The position numbers were made by a program, and so were the translations under genes. Under the pieces are notes generated by a model, which saw only the letters and a list, made by a program, of their open reading frames with translations, was not told the origin of the DNA and made no database searches. From the NCBI RefSeq assembly GCF_000717715.1, contig NZ_JOAI01000034.1, positions 32,446 through 96,445 of the forward strand: 64,000 bases of DNA, given 5' to 3'. The DNA comes from Streptomyces sp. NRRL B-24484 (GTDB taxonomy: Bacteria > Actinomycetota > Actinomycetes > Streptomycetales > Streptomycetaceae). Below are positions 1 to 8,515 of this stretch, one piece after another. Numbering within the stretch: the first letter of the stretch is position 1; every line of letters starts with the position of its first letter.

Positions 1-1
1 C

Positions 2-436
2 ACCATGGCGGCGGCCCGCCTGGCCGGCGACACCGTGGTGGAGCGGCTCGGCCCGGTGCGCAGCGTCCGGATCGGCGGCACGGTCGCCACCGCCGGCGGC
101 CTGCTGGTCGTCCTCTCGGACGGCCCGTGGCTGGCCATCCCGGGCTTCGCGCTGATCGGCATCGGCATCGCCGTCGTCGTCCCGCTCGCCTTCGCCGCCG
201 CCGGCAAGTCCGGCGGCAACGCCAGCCAGGCCATCGCGGGCGTCGCCACCGTCACCTACACCTCCGGTCTGGTCGCCCCGGCGATCGTCGGCGGCATCGC
301 CCAGGCGACCTCGCTCACCGTCTCCTTCGCGGTGGTGACGGTGCTGGCCGCGGCACTGATCCCGTCGGCCGGCGCCCTGCGCCGCAGGCCGACCACGGAC
401 CGCACCCCGCCCCGCGTCCCCGCCCACGTGGACTGA
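2..436 (+). CDS. MFS transporter, C-terminal part (cut by window edge)
   Basis: This is the last ~144 codons of a major facilitator superfamily membrane transporter; the reading frame is open to the left edge, so the 5' part lies outside the window. The visible part starts at the second-half loop motif (ARLAGDTVVERLG, equivalent to the motif-A loop between helices 8 and 9). Four or so hydrophobic helices follow, and a basic, proline-rich cytoplasmic tail (LRRRPTTDRTPPR) ends it. Glycine- and alanine-rich helices fit a 12-helix drug/sugar-type MFS member. The ATG at 5 is probably an internal methionine. The substrate cannot be judged. Confidence 0.8.
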   Translation, partial: TMAAARLAGDTVVERLGPVRSVRIGGTVATAGGLLVVLSDGPWLAIPGFALIGIGIAVVVPLAFAAAGKSGGNASQAIAGVATVTYTSGLVAPAIVGGIAQATSLTVSFAVVTVLAAALIPSAGALRRRPTTDRTPPRVPAHVD

Positions 437-640
437 CCGACCCGGGTGCACCACCAGGTGGGTGCACCACCAGGGGCGCGGGGAACTGCGCAATTCGGAT
501 GTGGGCCGCTGTACGGACCAGGGGTGACCCGGATTCGTCAGGAGCGCCGCCCCCGGACTGCGCAGCTCCCCCTGCCCCTGACATCGTCGCCCTCCGAATC
601 GGCCCACCCTCGCACCGCTGCGGATGCCATGATCACCGGC

Positions 641-1675
641 ATGCCGATACGTTTCCCGCAGCCCCTGCACCCCGGCGACCGGATCGCCGTGACCTCCCCC
701 TCCAGCGGCGTCCCCGACAACCTCCGCAAGCGCCTGGACGCGGCTGTCCGCACGGTCGAGGACCGCGGCTTCGAGGTCGTCCTCGGCCGCTGCATGGACG
801 GGTCCGGGCACGTCAGCGCCCCGGCGGCGGAGCGCGCGGCCGAACTGACCGACATGCTCACGGACCCGGCCGTACGGGCCGTGGTGCCGCCGTGGGGCGG
901 CGAGACGGCGATCGACCTGCTGCCGCTGCTCGACTGGGACCGGATCCGCGCCGCCGAGCCGACCTGGCTGGTCGGCTTCTCCGACCTGTCGACCGTGATG
1001 ACCCCGATCACCCTGCGGACCGGGCTCGCGACCCTGCACGGCAACAACCTGATGGACACCCCGTACGACGTCCCCGAGGGCCTGCTCTCCTGGCTGGACA
1101 TCGTCTCGCTGCCGGCGGGCGCCCGCTTCGCCCAGACCCCGCCCGACCGCCACCGGGTGAACGGCTGGGTCGACTACGCCGAGTTCCCGGAGGTCCGCGA
1201 GCTCGTCCTCGACGGCCGGGGCACCTGGACCCGGCTGGACGGCGACGGCGACGGCGACCTGGACGTCGAGGGCCGGCTCGTCGGCGGCTGCGTCGAGACC
1301 CTGTGCAACATCGCGGGGACGCCCTTCGGCGACGTCCCGGCCTTCGCCCGCGAGCACGCCCCCGAGGGCCTGCTGGTGTACGTCGAGGCGTCCGGCGACG
1401 ACGCCTACACGATCTGCCGCAACCTGCACGGGATGCGGCTCGCCGGGTTCTTCGACGCGGCCGACGCCGTGCTGGTCGGCCGCACCTCGGCGCCGGACGG
1501 CCGGTCGCTGACCCAGCACCAGGCGGTGCTGGACGCCCTCGGGCCGCTCGGCGTGCCGATCCTCGCGGACGTCGAGTGCGGCCACGTCCCGCCGTACCTG
1601 CCGATCGTCAACGGCGCCCTCGGCCGGGTCGTCCACACCGCCGACCGCCGGGAGCTCGTCCAGACCCTGGCCTGA
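641..1675 (+). CDS. S66 family peptidase (LD-carboxypeptidase / MccF-like)
   Basis: A 344-residue serine peptidase of the S66 family, which cleaves murein LD-peptides (LdcA) or inactivates microcin-C-like peptidyl nucleotides (MccF). The family's Ser-Glu-His triad is visible: nucleophile S114 in VGFSDLS, E249 in YVEASGDD and H315 in ECGHVPP. The N-terminus (LHPGDRIAVTSPSS) is the typical family start. I chose the ATG at 641; an ATG at 629 adds four residues and the frame is open further upstream. There is no signal peptide, so it should be cytoplasmic. It converges on the P450 gene with an 18-base gap. Whether it recycles cell wall or gives antibiotic self-immunity cannot be decided. Confidence 0.85.
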   Translation: MPIRFPQPLHPGDRIAVTSPSSGVPDNLRKRLDAAVRTVEDRGFEVVLGRCMDGSGHVSAPAAERAAELTDMLTDPAVRAVVPPWGGETAIDLLPLLDWDRIRAAEPTWLVGFSDLSTVMTPITLRTGLATLHGNNLMDTPYDVPEGLLSWLDIVSLPAGARFAQTPPDRHRVNGWVDYAEFPEVRELVLDGRGTWTRLDGDGDGDLDVEGRLVGGCVETLCNIAGTPFGDVPAFAREHAPEGLLVYVEASGDDAYTICRNLHGMRLAGFFDAADAVLVGRTSAPDGRSLTQHQAVLDALGPLGVPILADVECGHVPPYLPIVNGALGRVVHTADRRELVQTLA

Positions 1676-1693
1676 CCGCCCGCCCCGCGGCCC

Positions 1694-2935
1694 TCACACC
1701 CGCACCGGCAGCGCGGTCGGGCAGCGGCTGCGCAGCGACCGCCGCCAGGTGAGGGCCGCGGGGTCGGCGTCGAGGGCCAGCCGCGGGAAGCGGCGCAGCA
1801 GCGCCCCGACGGCGATCTCGTTCTCGGCCCGGGCCAGCGCCGCGCCGGCGCAGAAGTGCGGCCCGCGGCCGAAGGCCAGGTGCGGCGGGCCCTGCCGCTG
1901 CGGGTCGAAGGCGTCCGGACCGGGGACGTGGGCGGGGTCGCGGTTGGCCGCGGCCCAGGACAGCCAGACGCGGTCGCCCGCGGCGATCCGGGTGCCCGCG
2001 ACGGTGAGGTCCTCGGTGGGGAAGCGGCGGACGGCCAGCATGGCGGGCGGGTCCCACCGCAGCACCTCCTCGGTCACGGCGGGGAGGCCCAGCCGGCCGG
2101 CGCGGACGGCCGCCAGCTGCTCCGGCCTGGTCAGCAGCGCCAGCACGGTGCCGCAGATCAGGCCGACCGTGTTGTGGTACCCGGCGAAGAGCAGCAGGAA
2201 GGCCATCGCGAGGAGCTCCCGCTCGGTCAGCGTCCCCTCGCCCGCCCGGCACTCCCCCGCCCTGCCGTCCCCCGGCTGCGACGGCTCGTGCACGGAGTCG
2301 ATCAGCTCGGAGAGCAGGTCGTCGCCGGGCTCCGCCCGTTTGCGGGCGACGAGGTCGCCGAGGAAGCCGTGCATGGCCCGCATCGCCTCGCGCGAGCGGC
2401 CGGGGGCGCCTGGGTCGGGCGAGAGCAGGGTGTCCGTCCAGGCCCGGAAGTCGACCCGGTGGCCGGCGGGGACGCCCAGCAGGTCGCAGATGACGGCGAC
2501 GGACAGCGGGGCGGCCAGGTCGGCGACGACGTCCCCGCGGCCGCGGGCCTCGATCCCGTCGAGCAGGTCCTCCGCCGCCCGGCGGATCGGCTCGCGCAGC
2601 CGTTCGGTGCGGCGCGGGCCGAGGGCCCGGCCGACGAGGCCGCGCAGCCGGGCGTGGTCGGCGCCGTCCCGGTTGAGCAGGTGGGCGTCGAGTTCGGGCG
2701 GCAGGGAGTCGCCGGACGCGCCCCGGCTCCGGGCGTGCCGCTTGTCGAGGGCGAACCGGGGGTCGGCGGCCGCCTCGCGGACCTCCTCGTACCCGGTGAT
2801 CAGCCAGACCGGTGCGGCGTCGGGGGCGATCGCCCGGTGCACCGGCCCGCGGCGGTTCAGGGCCGCGCAGGCACCGTGGGGGTCGGTCAGGAAGTCCCCG
2901 TCCAGCGGGACGGGTGCGTCGGCGGGCGGCGGCAC
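1694..2935 (-). CDS. cytochrome P450
   Basis: A soluble 413-residue bacterial P450 monooxygenase. The heme-binding loop FGRGPHFCAG lies at residues 355-364 with cysteine 362 as axial ligand. The K-helix ExxR (EEVLR) and an I-helix segment FAGYHNT are present. The usual acid/alcohol-threonine pair of the oxygen-activation groove (AGxxTT) reads YHNT here, which may alter chemistry. I prefer the GTG at 2935 because GAGGAG sits six bases upstream; an ATG at 2995 would add 20 residues but has no ribosome site. No ferredoxin or reductase gene is adjacent. It is divergent from nfo. The substrate is unknown. Confidence 0.88.
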   Translation of the reverse strand: MPPPADAPVPLDGDFLTDPHGACAALNRRGPVHRAIAPDAAPVWLITGYEEVREAAADPRFALDKRHARSRGASGDSLPPELDAHLLNRDGADHARLRGLVGRALGPRRTERLREPIRRAAEDLLDGIEARGRGDVVADLAAPLSVAVICDLLGVPAGHRVDFRAWTDTLLSPDPGAPGRSREAMRAMHGFLGDLVARKRAEPGDDLLSELIDSVHEPSQPGDGRAGECRAGEGTLTERELLAMAFLLLFAGYHNTVGLICGTVLALLTRPEQLAAVRAGRLGLPAVTEEVLRWDPPAMLAVRRFPTEDLTVAGTRIAAGDRVWLSWAAANRDPAHVPGPDAFDPQRQGPPHLAFGRGPHFCAGAALARAENEIAVGALLRRFPRLALDADPAALTWRRSLRSRCPTALPVRV

Positions 2936-3060
2936 CGCGGTCTCCTCGGTCTCGGCACGGCACACCGCCGACGGGGCGACGTGCGACGGCAGCATGATCG
3001 CAGAGCTGGCAGCGGGCCGGGCCCGGTCGGCGGATTTCCGCCTGCGGGCCCGGATCGGGC

Positions 3061-4017
3061 ATGCTCGCCGCCATGGACCTCCCCGTCGCCGTCCCCGCGC
3101 AGCGCAACCCGGTCGGCGCCCACGTGCCGGTGGCGGGGCGCGGGCTGGTCGGCACGGGGCTGGCGTACGCGGCCCGGGTCGGCGCCGAGGCCGTGCAGGT
3201 GTTCGTGGCCAACCCGCGCGGCTGGGCCACCCCGCCCGGCAATCCACGGCACGACGAGGCCTTCCGCACCGCCTGCGCGGAGCTCGGCGTCCCGGCGTAC
3301 GTGCACGCCCCCTACCTGATCAACTTCGGCTCGGAGTCGGCCGTCACCCGGGAGCGCTCGGCCGAGTCGCTGCGGCACTCGCTGCACCGCGCGCACGCGA
3401 TCGGCGCGCTGGGCGTGGTGGTGCACACCGGTTCGGCGCTCTGCGGTCCGCGGGCCGCGGCGCTGGCGCACGTCCGCTCGTCCGTGCTGCCGCTGCTCGA
3501 CGAACTCGACGGCCTCGGCGCGGGCGCCCCGCAGCTGCTGCTGGAGCCCACCGCCGGACAGGGCAGCTCGCTGTGCGGGCGGATGTCCGACCTCGCGGAC
3601 TACGCCGACGCGCTGGACGGCCACCCGCTGCTCGGCGTCTGCCTGGACACCTGCCACGCCTTCGCCGCCGGGCACGACCTGGCCGCCCCGGGCGGGACGG
3701 CCGCCATGCTGGCCGAGCTGACCGACGCGGTGGGGCCGGGCCGGCTGAAGCTCGTCCACGCCAACGACTCCGAGGACGTGCTCGGCGCCCGCAAGGACCG
3801 GCACGCCAACATCGGGGCCGGCCACATCGGGGCGGCCGCCTTCGGCGAGCTGCTCGCGCACCCGGACACCGCCGGGGTCCCGCTGATCATCGAGACCCCG
3901 GACGGCCGGCACGACCCCGACCGGGTCGAGGGCGCCCGGCACGGCCAGGACATCCGCCGGCTCAAGGAGCTGCGCACGGCCGCGGGCGCACCGGCCCTCA
4001 CGGGCGCACCGGCATGA
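3061..4017 (+). CDS. nfo: deoxyribonuclease IV (AP endonuclease family 2)
   Basis: Endonuclease IV nicks DNA 5' of abasic sites during base-excision repair, using a trinuclear zinc centre in a TIM barrel. The family's metal-ligand segments are all recognisable in order: HAPYLIN, LLLEPTAGQG, VCLDTCHAFAAGHD, LVHANDSEDVLGARKDRH with HANIGAGHIG, and IIETPDG. Length (318 residues) is slightly above the usual 280-300. The start may be the ATG at 3061 or at 3073; neither has a clear Shine-Dalgarno. The stop overlaps the start of the next gene (ATGA), so the two are translationally coupled. Confidence 0.93.
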   Translation: MLAAMDLPVAVPAQRNPVGAHVPVAGRGLVGTGLAYAARVGAEAVQVFVANPRGWATPPGNPRHDEAFRTACAELGVPAYVHAPYLINFGSESAVTRERSAESLRHSLHRAHAIGALGVVVHTGSALCGPRAAALAHVRSSVLPLLDELDGLGAGAPQLLLEPTAGQGSSLCGRMSDLADYADALDGHPLLGVCLDTCHAFAAGHDLAAPGGTAAMLAELTDAVGPGRLKLVHANDSEDVLGARKDRHANIGAGHIGAAAFGELLAHPDTAGVPLIIETPDGRHDPDRVEGARHGQDIRRLKELRTAAGAPALTGAPA

Positions 4018-4760
4018 GCGACTCGGGGCGGGCAGCCGCTCAGGACGAGCGGCGCGACGAGCAGGACGAGCGGCGCGACGAGCGGGACGGGCAGCGGGAC
4101 GGACAGGACCGCCGGCGTTCCCGGGCGGACCGGCTGCGGCCGGTGCGGCCGGTGCTGCTGGTGCTGCTGCTCGCGGCGGCGGCCGCCTCGCTGCTGCTGT
4201 GGAGCCCGGTCGACGCACTGGGCGGCGGGCACGGGCCGTGGCGGCTGCCGATCGCGCTGGCGGTGTACACCCTGGGCACGCTGGCCTTCGTCCCGAAACC
4301 CGCGCTCAACGCGGCCGCGGGGCTGCTGCTCGGCACGGCGGTGGGCCTGCCGCTCGCCGTCGCCGGGACGACCCTGGGCGCGGCCGCGGCGTTCTGGCTC
4401 GGCCGCACCCTCGGCCGGGACGCGCTCCGCCCGCTGCTGCGCGCCCGCGCGGCCGTCGCGGTCGACCGCCGGCTGACCGAGCAGGGGTTCCGCAGCGTGC
4501 TGCTGCTGCGGCTGGTCCCGGGCGTGCCGTTCCAGCCCGCCAACTACGCCTGTGCGCTCTCCGGTGTGCGCACCGCGCCCTACCTCGTCGCGACGGCCCT
4601 CGGTGTGCTTCCGGGCACGGCGGCCTCGGTGGTGGCGGGAGCGAACGCCTCCTCGCCGACCTCGCCGGCCTTCCTGCTGTCCACCGGGGCGGTCGTGCTG
4701 ATGACCGCGGTCAGCGGTGTCTCGCTGCTCCGCGCCCGCCGCGCGGCCACCGCGGGCTGA
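4014..4760 (+). CDS. VTT/DedA-type (TVP38/TMEM64) membrane protein
   Basis: A 248-residue integral membrane protein of the SNARE-associated (VTT) superfamily. The first ~40 residues are an extremely charged, Asp/Arg/Gln-rich repetitive cytoplasmic tail (DERRDEQDERRDERDGQ). The VTT core follows: FVPKPALNAAAGLLLG, then an AAAAFWLGRTLGRD segment and the conserved LLLRLVPGVPFQPANY re-entrant region. About six membrane segments are visible. Family members take part in lipid scrambling or polyprenyl-phosphate transport. The start overlaps the nfo stop by four bases, so the pair is an operon although a functional link is not obvious. The repetitive charged N-terminus is unusual. Confidence 0.85.
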   Translation: MSDSGRAAAQDERRDEQDERRDERDGQRDGQDRRRSRADRLRPVRPVLLVLLLAAAAASLLLWSPVDALGGGHGPWRLPIALAVYTLGTLAFVPKPALNAAAGLLLGTAVGLPLAVAGTTLGAAAAFWLGRTLGRDALRPLLRARAAVAVDRRLTEQGFRSVLLLRLVPGVPFQPANYACALSGVRTAPYLVATALGVLPGTAASVVAGANASSPTSPAFLLSTGAVVLMTAVSGVSLLRARRAATAG

Positions 4761-4895
4761 TCCGCCGGCGGGTCGGCCCCGCAGGGGGCGGGCTTCCGGC
4801 CGGACACGCCGGGGAGCCGCCGGGAGGGGGCACCGGCGCGGACACGACCGATAATCGGTGGCAGCCGTTCCCGACGCTGCCTCAGGATGTCCGGC

Positions 4896-5405
4896 ATGAC
4901 GACCGAACGCATCGAACCGCCCTTCGCCGCCGACGAGACCGCCATGCTCACCGCCTGGCTGGACTACCACCGCGCCACCCTGCTGCTGAAGACCGAGGGC
5001 CTCGACCAGGACCGGCTCCGCGAGCGTTCGGTGGCACCGTCCTCGCTCAGCCTGCTCGGCCTCGTCCGGCACATGGCCGAGGTGGAGCGGTACTGGTTCC
5101 TCACGATCCTCCAGGGCCAGGAGTTCGAGGAGGGCATCTTCTGGACCGAGGAGGACGAGGACGGCGACTTCAACCAGGTCGACACCGCCGACGTGGACGC
5201 CGACTTCGCGACCTACCGCACCCAGGTCGAGCTGGCCCGGGCGGCCGCCGCCGGGCTGCCGCCGGAGACGGTCGGCAAGCTGCGGCGCCGCGGCGAGGAG
5301 GTCACGCTGCGCTGGATCCTCGTCCACATGATCGAGGAGTACGCGCGGCACAACGGACACGCCGATCTGATCCGCGAGCGGATCGACGGTGCCACCGGGG
5401 AGTGA
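4896..5405 (+). CDS. DinB family protein (DUF664 type)
   Basis: A 169-residue four-helix-bundle protein of the DinB superfamily, DUF664 branch, many of which are mycothiol- or bacillithiol-dependent transferases. The metal-type histidines are in place: H in LVRHMAEVERYW, and the pair in VHMIEEYARHNGHADLIRE near the C-terminus. I chose the ATG at 4896 over 4887 because AGGA lies eight bases upstream. It stands alone between the VTT gene and the SepF-like gene. The substrate is unknown. Confidence 0.85.
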   Translation: MTTERIEPPFAADETAMLTAWLDYHRATLLLKTEGLDQDRLRERSVAPSSLSLLGLVRHMAEVERYWFLTILQGQEFEEGIFWTEEDEDGDFNQVDTADVDADFATYRTQVELARAAAAGLPPETVGKLRRRGEEVTLRWILVHMIEEYARHNGHADLIRERIDGATGE

Positions 5406-5431
5406 GCCGGGGCTGACGCCGTTACAGCTTC

Positions 5432-5448
5432 GTTGACGGATCGTCAAC
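5432..5448. promoter_or_regulatory. perfect 7-bp inverted repeat
   Basis: GTTGACG and CGTCAAC arms face each other across three bases, 27 bases after the DinB-like stop and ~235 bases before the SepF-like start. There is no following T-run, so an operator is more likely than an intrinsic terminator. Function is inferred only. Confidence 0.3.
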
Positions 5449-5684
5449 TTCCCGACGCTGCACCCCCATATGGTCTACACGCGGAACCGTCCGGCGACCT
5501 GCGGCGTCGCACCCGGTGTCGGGATCTCCCGGCGATCGGGCGCGCCACGACCCGGACGGCGGTCACGTGCGGGCACCGAACCGGTGATCAGTGCGATACT
5601 CGGACAGTTCCAACAAGTGGATGACGTGTCAAAAAGACACGCCCACGGGGGGCGCGTACGGGTCGGGAGAGGGAGGCGCGGCAA

Positions 5685-6080
5685 ATGGGAGCACTTCGCG
5701 ACGAGCACCACAACGGGTGGCTGATGCCCTCCGGCAACTACCCCGCTGCGGTGTACGACGACGCGTGGGACGCCGAGGACACCCTGCCGTCCGTGCCGGC
5801 GCCCGCGGCGAAGATCGTGTCGCTGAAGCCGACCGGCTTCGAGGCGGCCCGCACCGTCGGTGAGCACCTGCGCACCGGCACGCCGGTCGTGATGGACCTC
5901 AGCGAGATGGAGGACCCCGAGGCCAAGCGCATGATCGACTTCGCCTCCGGCCTGGTCTTCGGCACCCGCGGCGGCATCGAGCGGATCGCCCGCCGGGTCT
6001 TCCTGCTCACCCCGCCGGACGTCGAGGTGACGGTGATCGACCGGCCGATCGACAACAGCGGCTTCTACAACCAGAGCTGA
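5685..6080 (+). CDS. SepF-like cell division protein
   Basis: A 131-residue DUF552/SepF-family protein. SepF polymerises and tethers FtsZ to the membrane at division septa. Residues ~42-125 form the core (KIVSLKPTGFEAARTVGEHL, VVMDLSEMEDPEAKRMIDFASG, and a FLLTPPDVEV beta strand). The N-terminus lacks the classical amphipathic membrane helix, and there is no ftsZ or ylmE neighbour. That fits the extra SepF-like (Sfl) paralogues known in Streptomyces rather than the main sepF of the dcw cluster. A strong ribosome site (GGGAGAGGGAGG) precedes the ATG. A stem-loop terminator follows. Confidence 0.88.
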   Translation: MGALRDEHHNGWLMPSGNYPAAVYDDAWDAEDTLPSVPAPAAKIVSLKPTGFEAARTVGEHLRTGTPVVMDLSEMEDPEAKRMIDFASGLVFGTRGGIERIARRVFLLTPPDVEVTVIDRPIDNSGFYNQS

Positions 6081-6094
6081 TCCACCCCTCCCCG

Positions 6095-6122
6095 ACCGGG
6101 GGCGGCACCCGCCGTCCCCGGT
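6095..6122 (+). terminator. Rho-independent terminator after SepF-like gene
   Basis: The stem ACCGGGG-g-CGGC, loop ACCC, and GCCG-t-CCCCGGT pairs over 12 positions counting one G-U. It is followed by TTTCTGTT. It lies 14 bases past the stop codon. Confidence 0.8.
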
Positions 6123-6190
6123 TTTCTGTTGCCCGGAACCGGACGCGCCGCGCCACGAATCCGTCGCGTCCGCGATTCCCTGCTCCCGTT

Positions 6191-6208
6191 TGAGACATTC
6201 ATGTCTCA
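6191..6208. promoter_or_regulatory. TetR operator (perfect palindrome)
   Basis: TGAGACAT and ATGTCTCA form perfect 8-bp arms around a 2-bp centre, 19 bases upstream of the tetR start. A -10-like TACACT (6216-6221) lies just downstream and seven bases before the ATG, so the tetR transcript is probably leaderless and the operator sits across the promoter. Autoregulation by the adjacent TetR is inferred. Confidence 0.7.
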
Positions 6209-6227
6209 CATGCTCTACACTCGGCTC

Positions 6228-6782
6228 ATGGCCACCGATCGCGACTCCGTCCTCGAGGCAGCCGTGGGCGTGCTCTCCCGCCGCCCCACCGCCCACCTCG
6301 ACGAGATCGCGCGCGCCGCCGGGATCAGCCGCGCCACGCTGCACCGGATCTTCCCGGGCCGCGAGGCGCTGATCCGCGAGGTCGGCATGCTCAGCCTGCG
6401 GAAGTTCGCGGACGCCTGCGACACCGCGGGGATCGAGGACGGCCCGGCGGACGCCGCCCTGCGCCGGCTGGTCGACGCGGTCGTCCCCGACGCCGCGCTC
6501 TGCGCCTTCCTCGCCGGCGAGAACCAGCTCTACGACGACCCCGAGATCAACGACCTGTGGGAGGCCCAGGACGCCCGCGTCCGCGCGCTCTTCCTCCGCG
6601 GCCAGCAGCAGGGCGTCTTCCGGATCGAACTCGCGGCCGGGTGGCTCAGCGAAGCCTTCTTCGACCTCGTCGCCGGCGTCGGCTGGGCCGTCCAGGACGG
6701 ACGGCTCGCCCCCCGCGACGGCGCCTTCTCGCTCACCGAGCTCTTCCTCGGCGGAGCCCTCAGGAGACCGGAACCCTCCTGA
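6228..6782 (+). CDS. TetR family regulator of the adjacent exporter
   Basis: A 184-residue TetR repressor with the helix-turn-helix at residues ~22-45 (LDEIARAAGISRATLHRIFP) and a short ligand-binding C-domain of the type found with efflux pumps. The ATG at 6228 is chosen because it lies just downstream of a TACACT -10 box and the 18-bp palindrome; upstream in-frame ATGs fall inside the operator. It is followed on the same strand, 75 bases later, by a 14-helix exporter. It most likely represses itself and that exporter until a substrate drug binds. Confidence 0.88.
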   Translation: MATDRDSVLEAAVGVLSRRPTAHLDEIARAAGISRATLHRIFPGREALIREVGMLSLRKFADACDTAGIEDGPADAALRRLVDAVVPDAALCAFLAGENQLYDDPEINDLWEAQDARVRALFLRGQQQGVFRIELAAGWLSEAFFDLVAGVGWAVQDGRLAPRDGAFSLTELFLGGALRRPEPS

Positions 6783-6789
6783 CACCCTC

Positions 6790-6839
6790 CCCGCGGCCAT
6801 CCGCGGGAGGCACCCCCACCCCCGGCCGGAGCCGGGGGT
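6790..6839 (+). other. two tandem hairpins between tetR and exporter
   Basis: CCCGCGG/CCGCGGG with a 4-base loop (6790-6807) is followed by the perfect 9-bp stem ACCCCCGGC/GCCGGGGGT with a CGGA loop (6818-6839). No T-run follows and the exporter start is 19 bases on. They could act as a leaky attenuator, as an RNA-stability element setting the repressor/exporter ratio, or nothing. Confidence 0.5.
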
Positions 6840-6857
6840 ATCCGAAAAGGAACCTTC

Positions 6858-8438
6858 ATGACCGGCACCAGCGTCCAGGACCGCGCGCAGCACCGCTGGG
6901 CCGGCCTGGGCGTCCTCGTCCTGGCCGTCACCCTGGTCGCCCTCGACGCGACCGTGCTCTCCCTCGCCATCCCCTCCATCAGCGAGACGCTCCGCCCCAG
7001 CGGCACCCAGCTGCTGTGGATCGGCGACGCGTACTCCTTCGTCCTCGCCGGACTGCTCGTCAGCATGGGCGCGCTCAGCGACCGGATCGGCCGCAAGCGG
7101 CTGCTGCTGCTCGGTTCCACCGCCTTCGGCACGGCCTCGCTGCTCGCCGCCTACGCGCCGAGCCCCGGCTGGCTGATCACCGCCCGCGCGCTGCTCGGCG
7201 TGGCCGGCGCCACCATCATGCCGTCCACCCTGTCGCTGATCCGCGCGCTGTTCCCGGACGCCCGGGAACGCGCCACCGCCATCGGCATCTGGGGCGCGGG
7301 CGCCACCGCCGGCGCCGCGCTCGGCCCGCTGGTCGGCGGCGTGCTGCTGGAGCACTTCTGGTGGGGCTCGGTCTTCCTGCTCAACCTGCCGGTGCTGGTC
7401 CTGCTGCTGGTGCTCGGCGCCTGGCTGCTGCCGGAGTCCCGCGACCCGCGGCCCGGCCGCTGGGACGTCGCCTCCGTCGCCCTGTCGATGGCCGGTGTGA
7501 TCGGCGTCGTCTACGCGGTCAAGGAGGCCGCGGCGCACGGCCCGTTCGACCACTGGACGGTGCCCGCCGCGTTCGTCCTCGGGGCCACCGCACTGGTCCT
7601 CTTCGTCCGCCGCCAGCTGCGGCTGGAGACGCCGCTGCTGGACGTCCGGCTGTTCGCCGACCGGCGGTTCACCGCGGCCGTGGTCGCCACCCTGACCTCG
7701 CTGATCGGGCTCTCCGGCGTGATCTTCTTCATGTCGCAGTACCTGCAGCTGGTCCGCGGGCTGTCCCCGCTGTCGGCCGGCATCGCCGAGCTGCCGGCCT
7801 TCGCCGGCGCCGTGGTCGGCGGCCTGCTGACCGCCCGCGCGGCCCGCCGCTTCGGCACCCGTGCCACGCTGACCGCCGGTCTGCTCGCCATGGGCGCGGG
7901 CATCGCCGTCCTCGGCCTGATGCACCGCGACAGCACCTACCTGCTGCTCGGCGCGTCCTTCCTGGCCGTCGGCACCGCCGAGGGCGTCGTCTACACCCTC
8001 TCCTCCGACCTGGTGCTCGGCGCCGCCCCGGCGGAGAAGTCCGGCGCGGCCTCGGCCGTCTCGGAGACCGCGTACGAGCTGGGCACCGCGCTCGGCATCG
8101 CCCTGGTCGGCTCGGTGGTCACCGCCATCTACGCCGGCGCGGTGACCGTCCCGGCCGGGGTGGGCGCGGCCGCGGGCGACCAGGCCCGCGAGTCGATCGG
8201 CGGCGCGGTCGAGACCGCCGCCACCCTGCCCGGCCCGCTCGGCGCCCGACTGCTCGACGACGCCCAGCTCGCCTTCGTCCACGGCGTCAACGTGGCGGCC
8301 TGGCTCGCCGGCGCCCTGCTGCTGGCCGCCGCGGCCACCGGCTGGTGGCTGCTCCGTACCCGCCACGACCGGACGGCCGGCGAGCCCGGAGCCACCGCCG
8401 CACACCCCGAGACACGGGCAGCGCAGAAGGTCGGCTGA
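6858..8438 (+). CDS. DHA2-type MFS multidrug exporter
   Basis: A 526-residue, 14-helix proton antiporter of the EmrB/QacA branch. Signature pieces are the TM1 motif VTLVALDATVLSLAIPSI, motif A GALSDRIGRKR, and the antiporter motif C GATAGAALGPLVGG. The C-terminal tail is short and Ala/Thr rich. AAAAGGAACC precedes the ATG as ribosome site. It lies in one transcription direction with the TetR gene and should pump out the drug or metabolite sensed by that repressor. Its end faces a convergent TPR gene across a hairpin. Confidence 0.9.
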   Translation: MTGTSVQDRAQHRWAGLGVLVLAVTLVALDATVLSLAIPSISETLRPSGTQLLWIGDAYSFVLAGLLVSMGALSDRIGRKRLLLLGSTAFGTASLLAAYAPSPGWLITARALLGVAGATIMPSTLSLIRALFPDARERATAIGIWGAGATAGAALGPLVGGVLLEHFWWGSVFLLNLPVLVLLLVLGAWLLPESRDPRPGRWDVASVALSMAGVIGVVYAVKEAAAHGPFDHWTVPAAFVLGATALVLFVRRQLRLETPLLDVRLFADRRFTAAVVATLTSLIGLSGVIFFMSQYLQLVRGLSPLSAGIAELPAFAGAVVGGLLTARAARRFGTRATLTAGLLAMGAGIAVLGLMHRDSTYLLLGASFLAVGTAEGVVYTLSSDLVLGAAPAEKSGAASAVSETAYELGTALGIALVGSVVTAIYAGAVTVPAGVGAAAGDQARESIGGAVETAATLPGPLGARLLDDAQLAFVHGVNVAAWLAGALLLAAAATGWWLLRTRHDRTAGEPGATAAHPETRAAQKVG

Positions 8439-8515
8439 CCACCCCGCCCCGCCGAGCCCGGTCCACCGCTCGCGGGGCGGCGGCCCGACCGGACACGGAC
8501 CACCGCAACCTTGGG

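Noticed and set aside
1749-4760. A 1003-codon plus-strand reading frame spanning P450, nfo and the VTT gene
   Set aside because: Its first two-thirds are antisense to the P450 and the composition is Arg/Ser/Pro noise. Only the last 249 codons (from 4014) encode a real protein.
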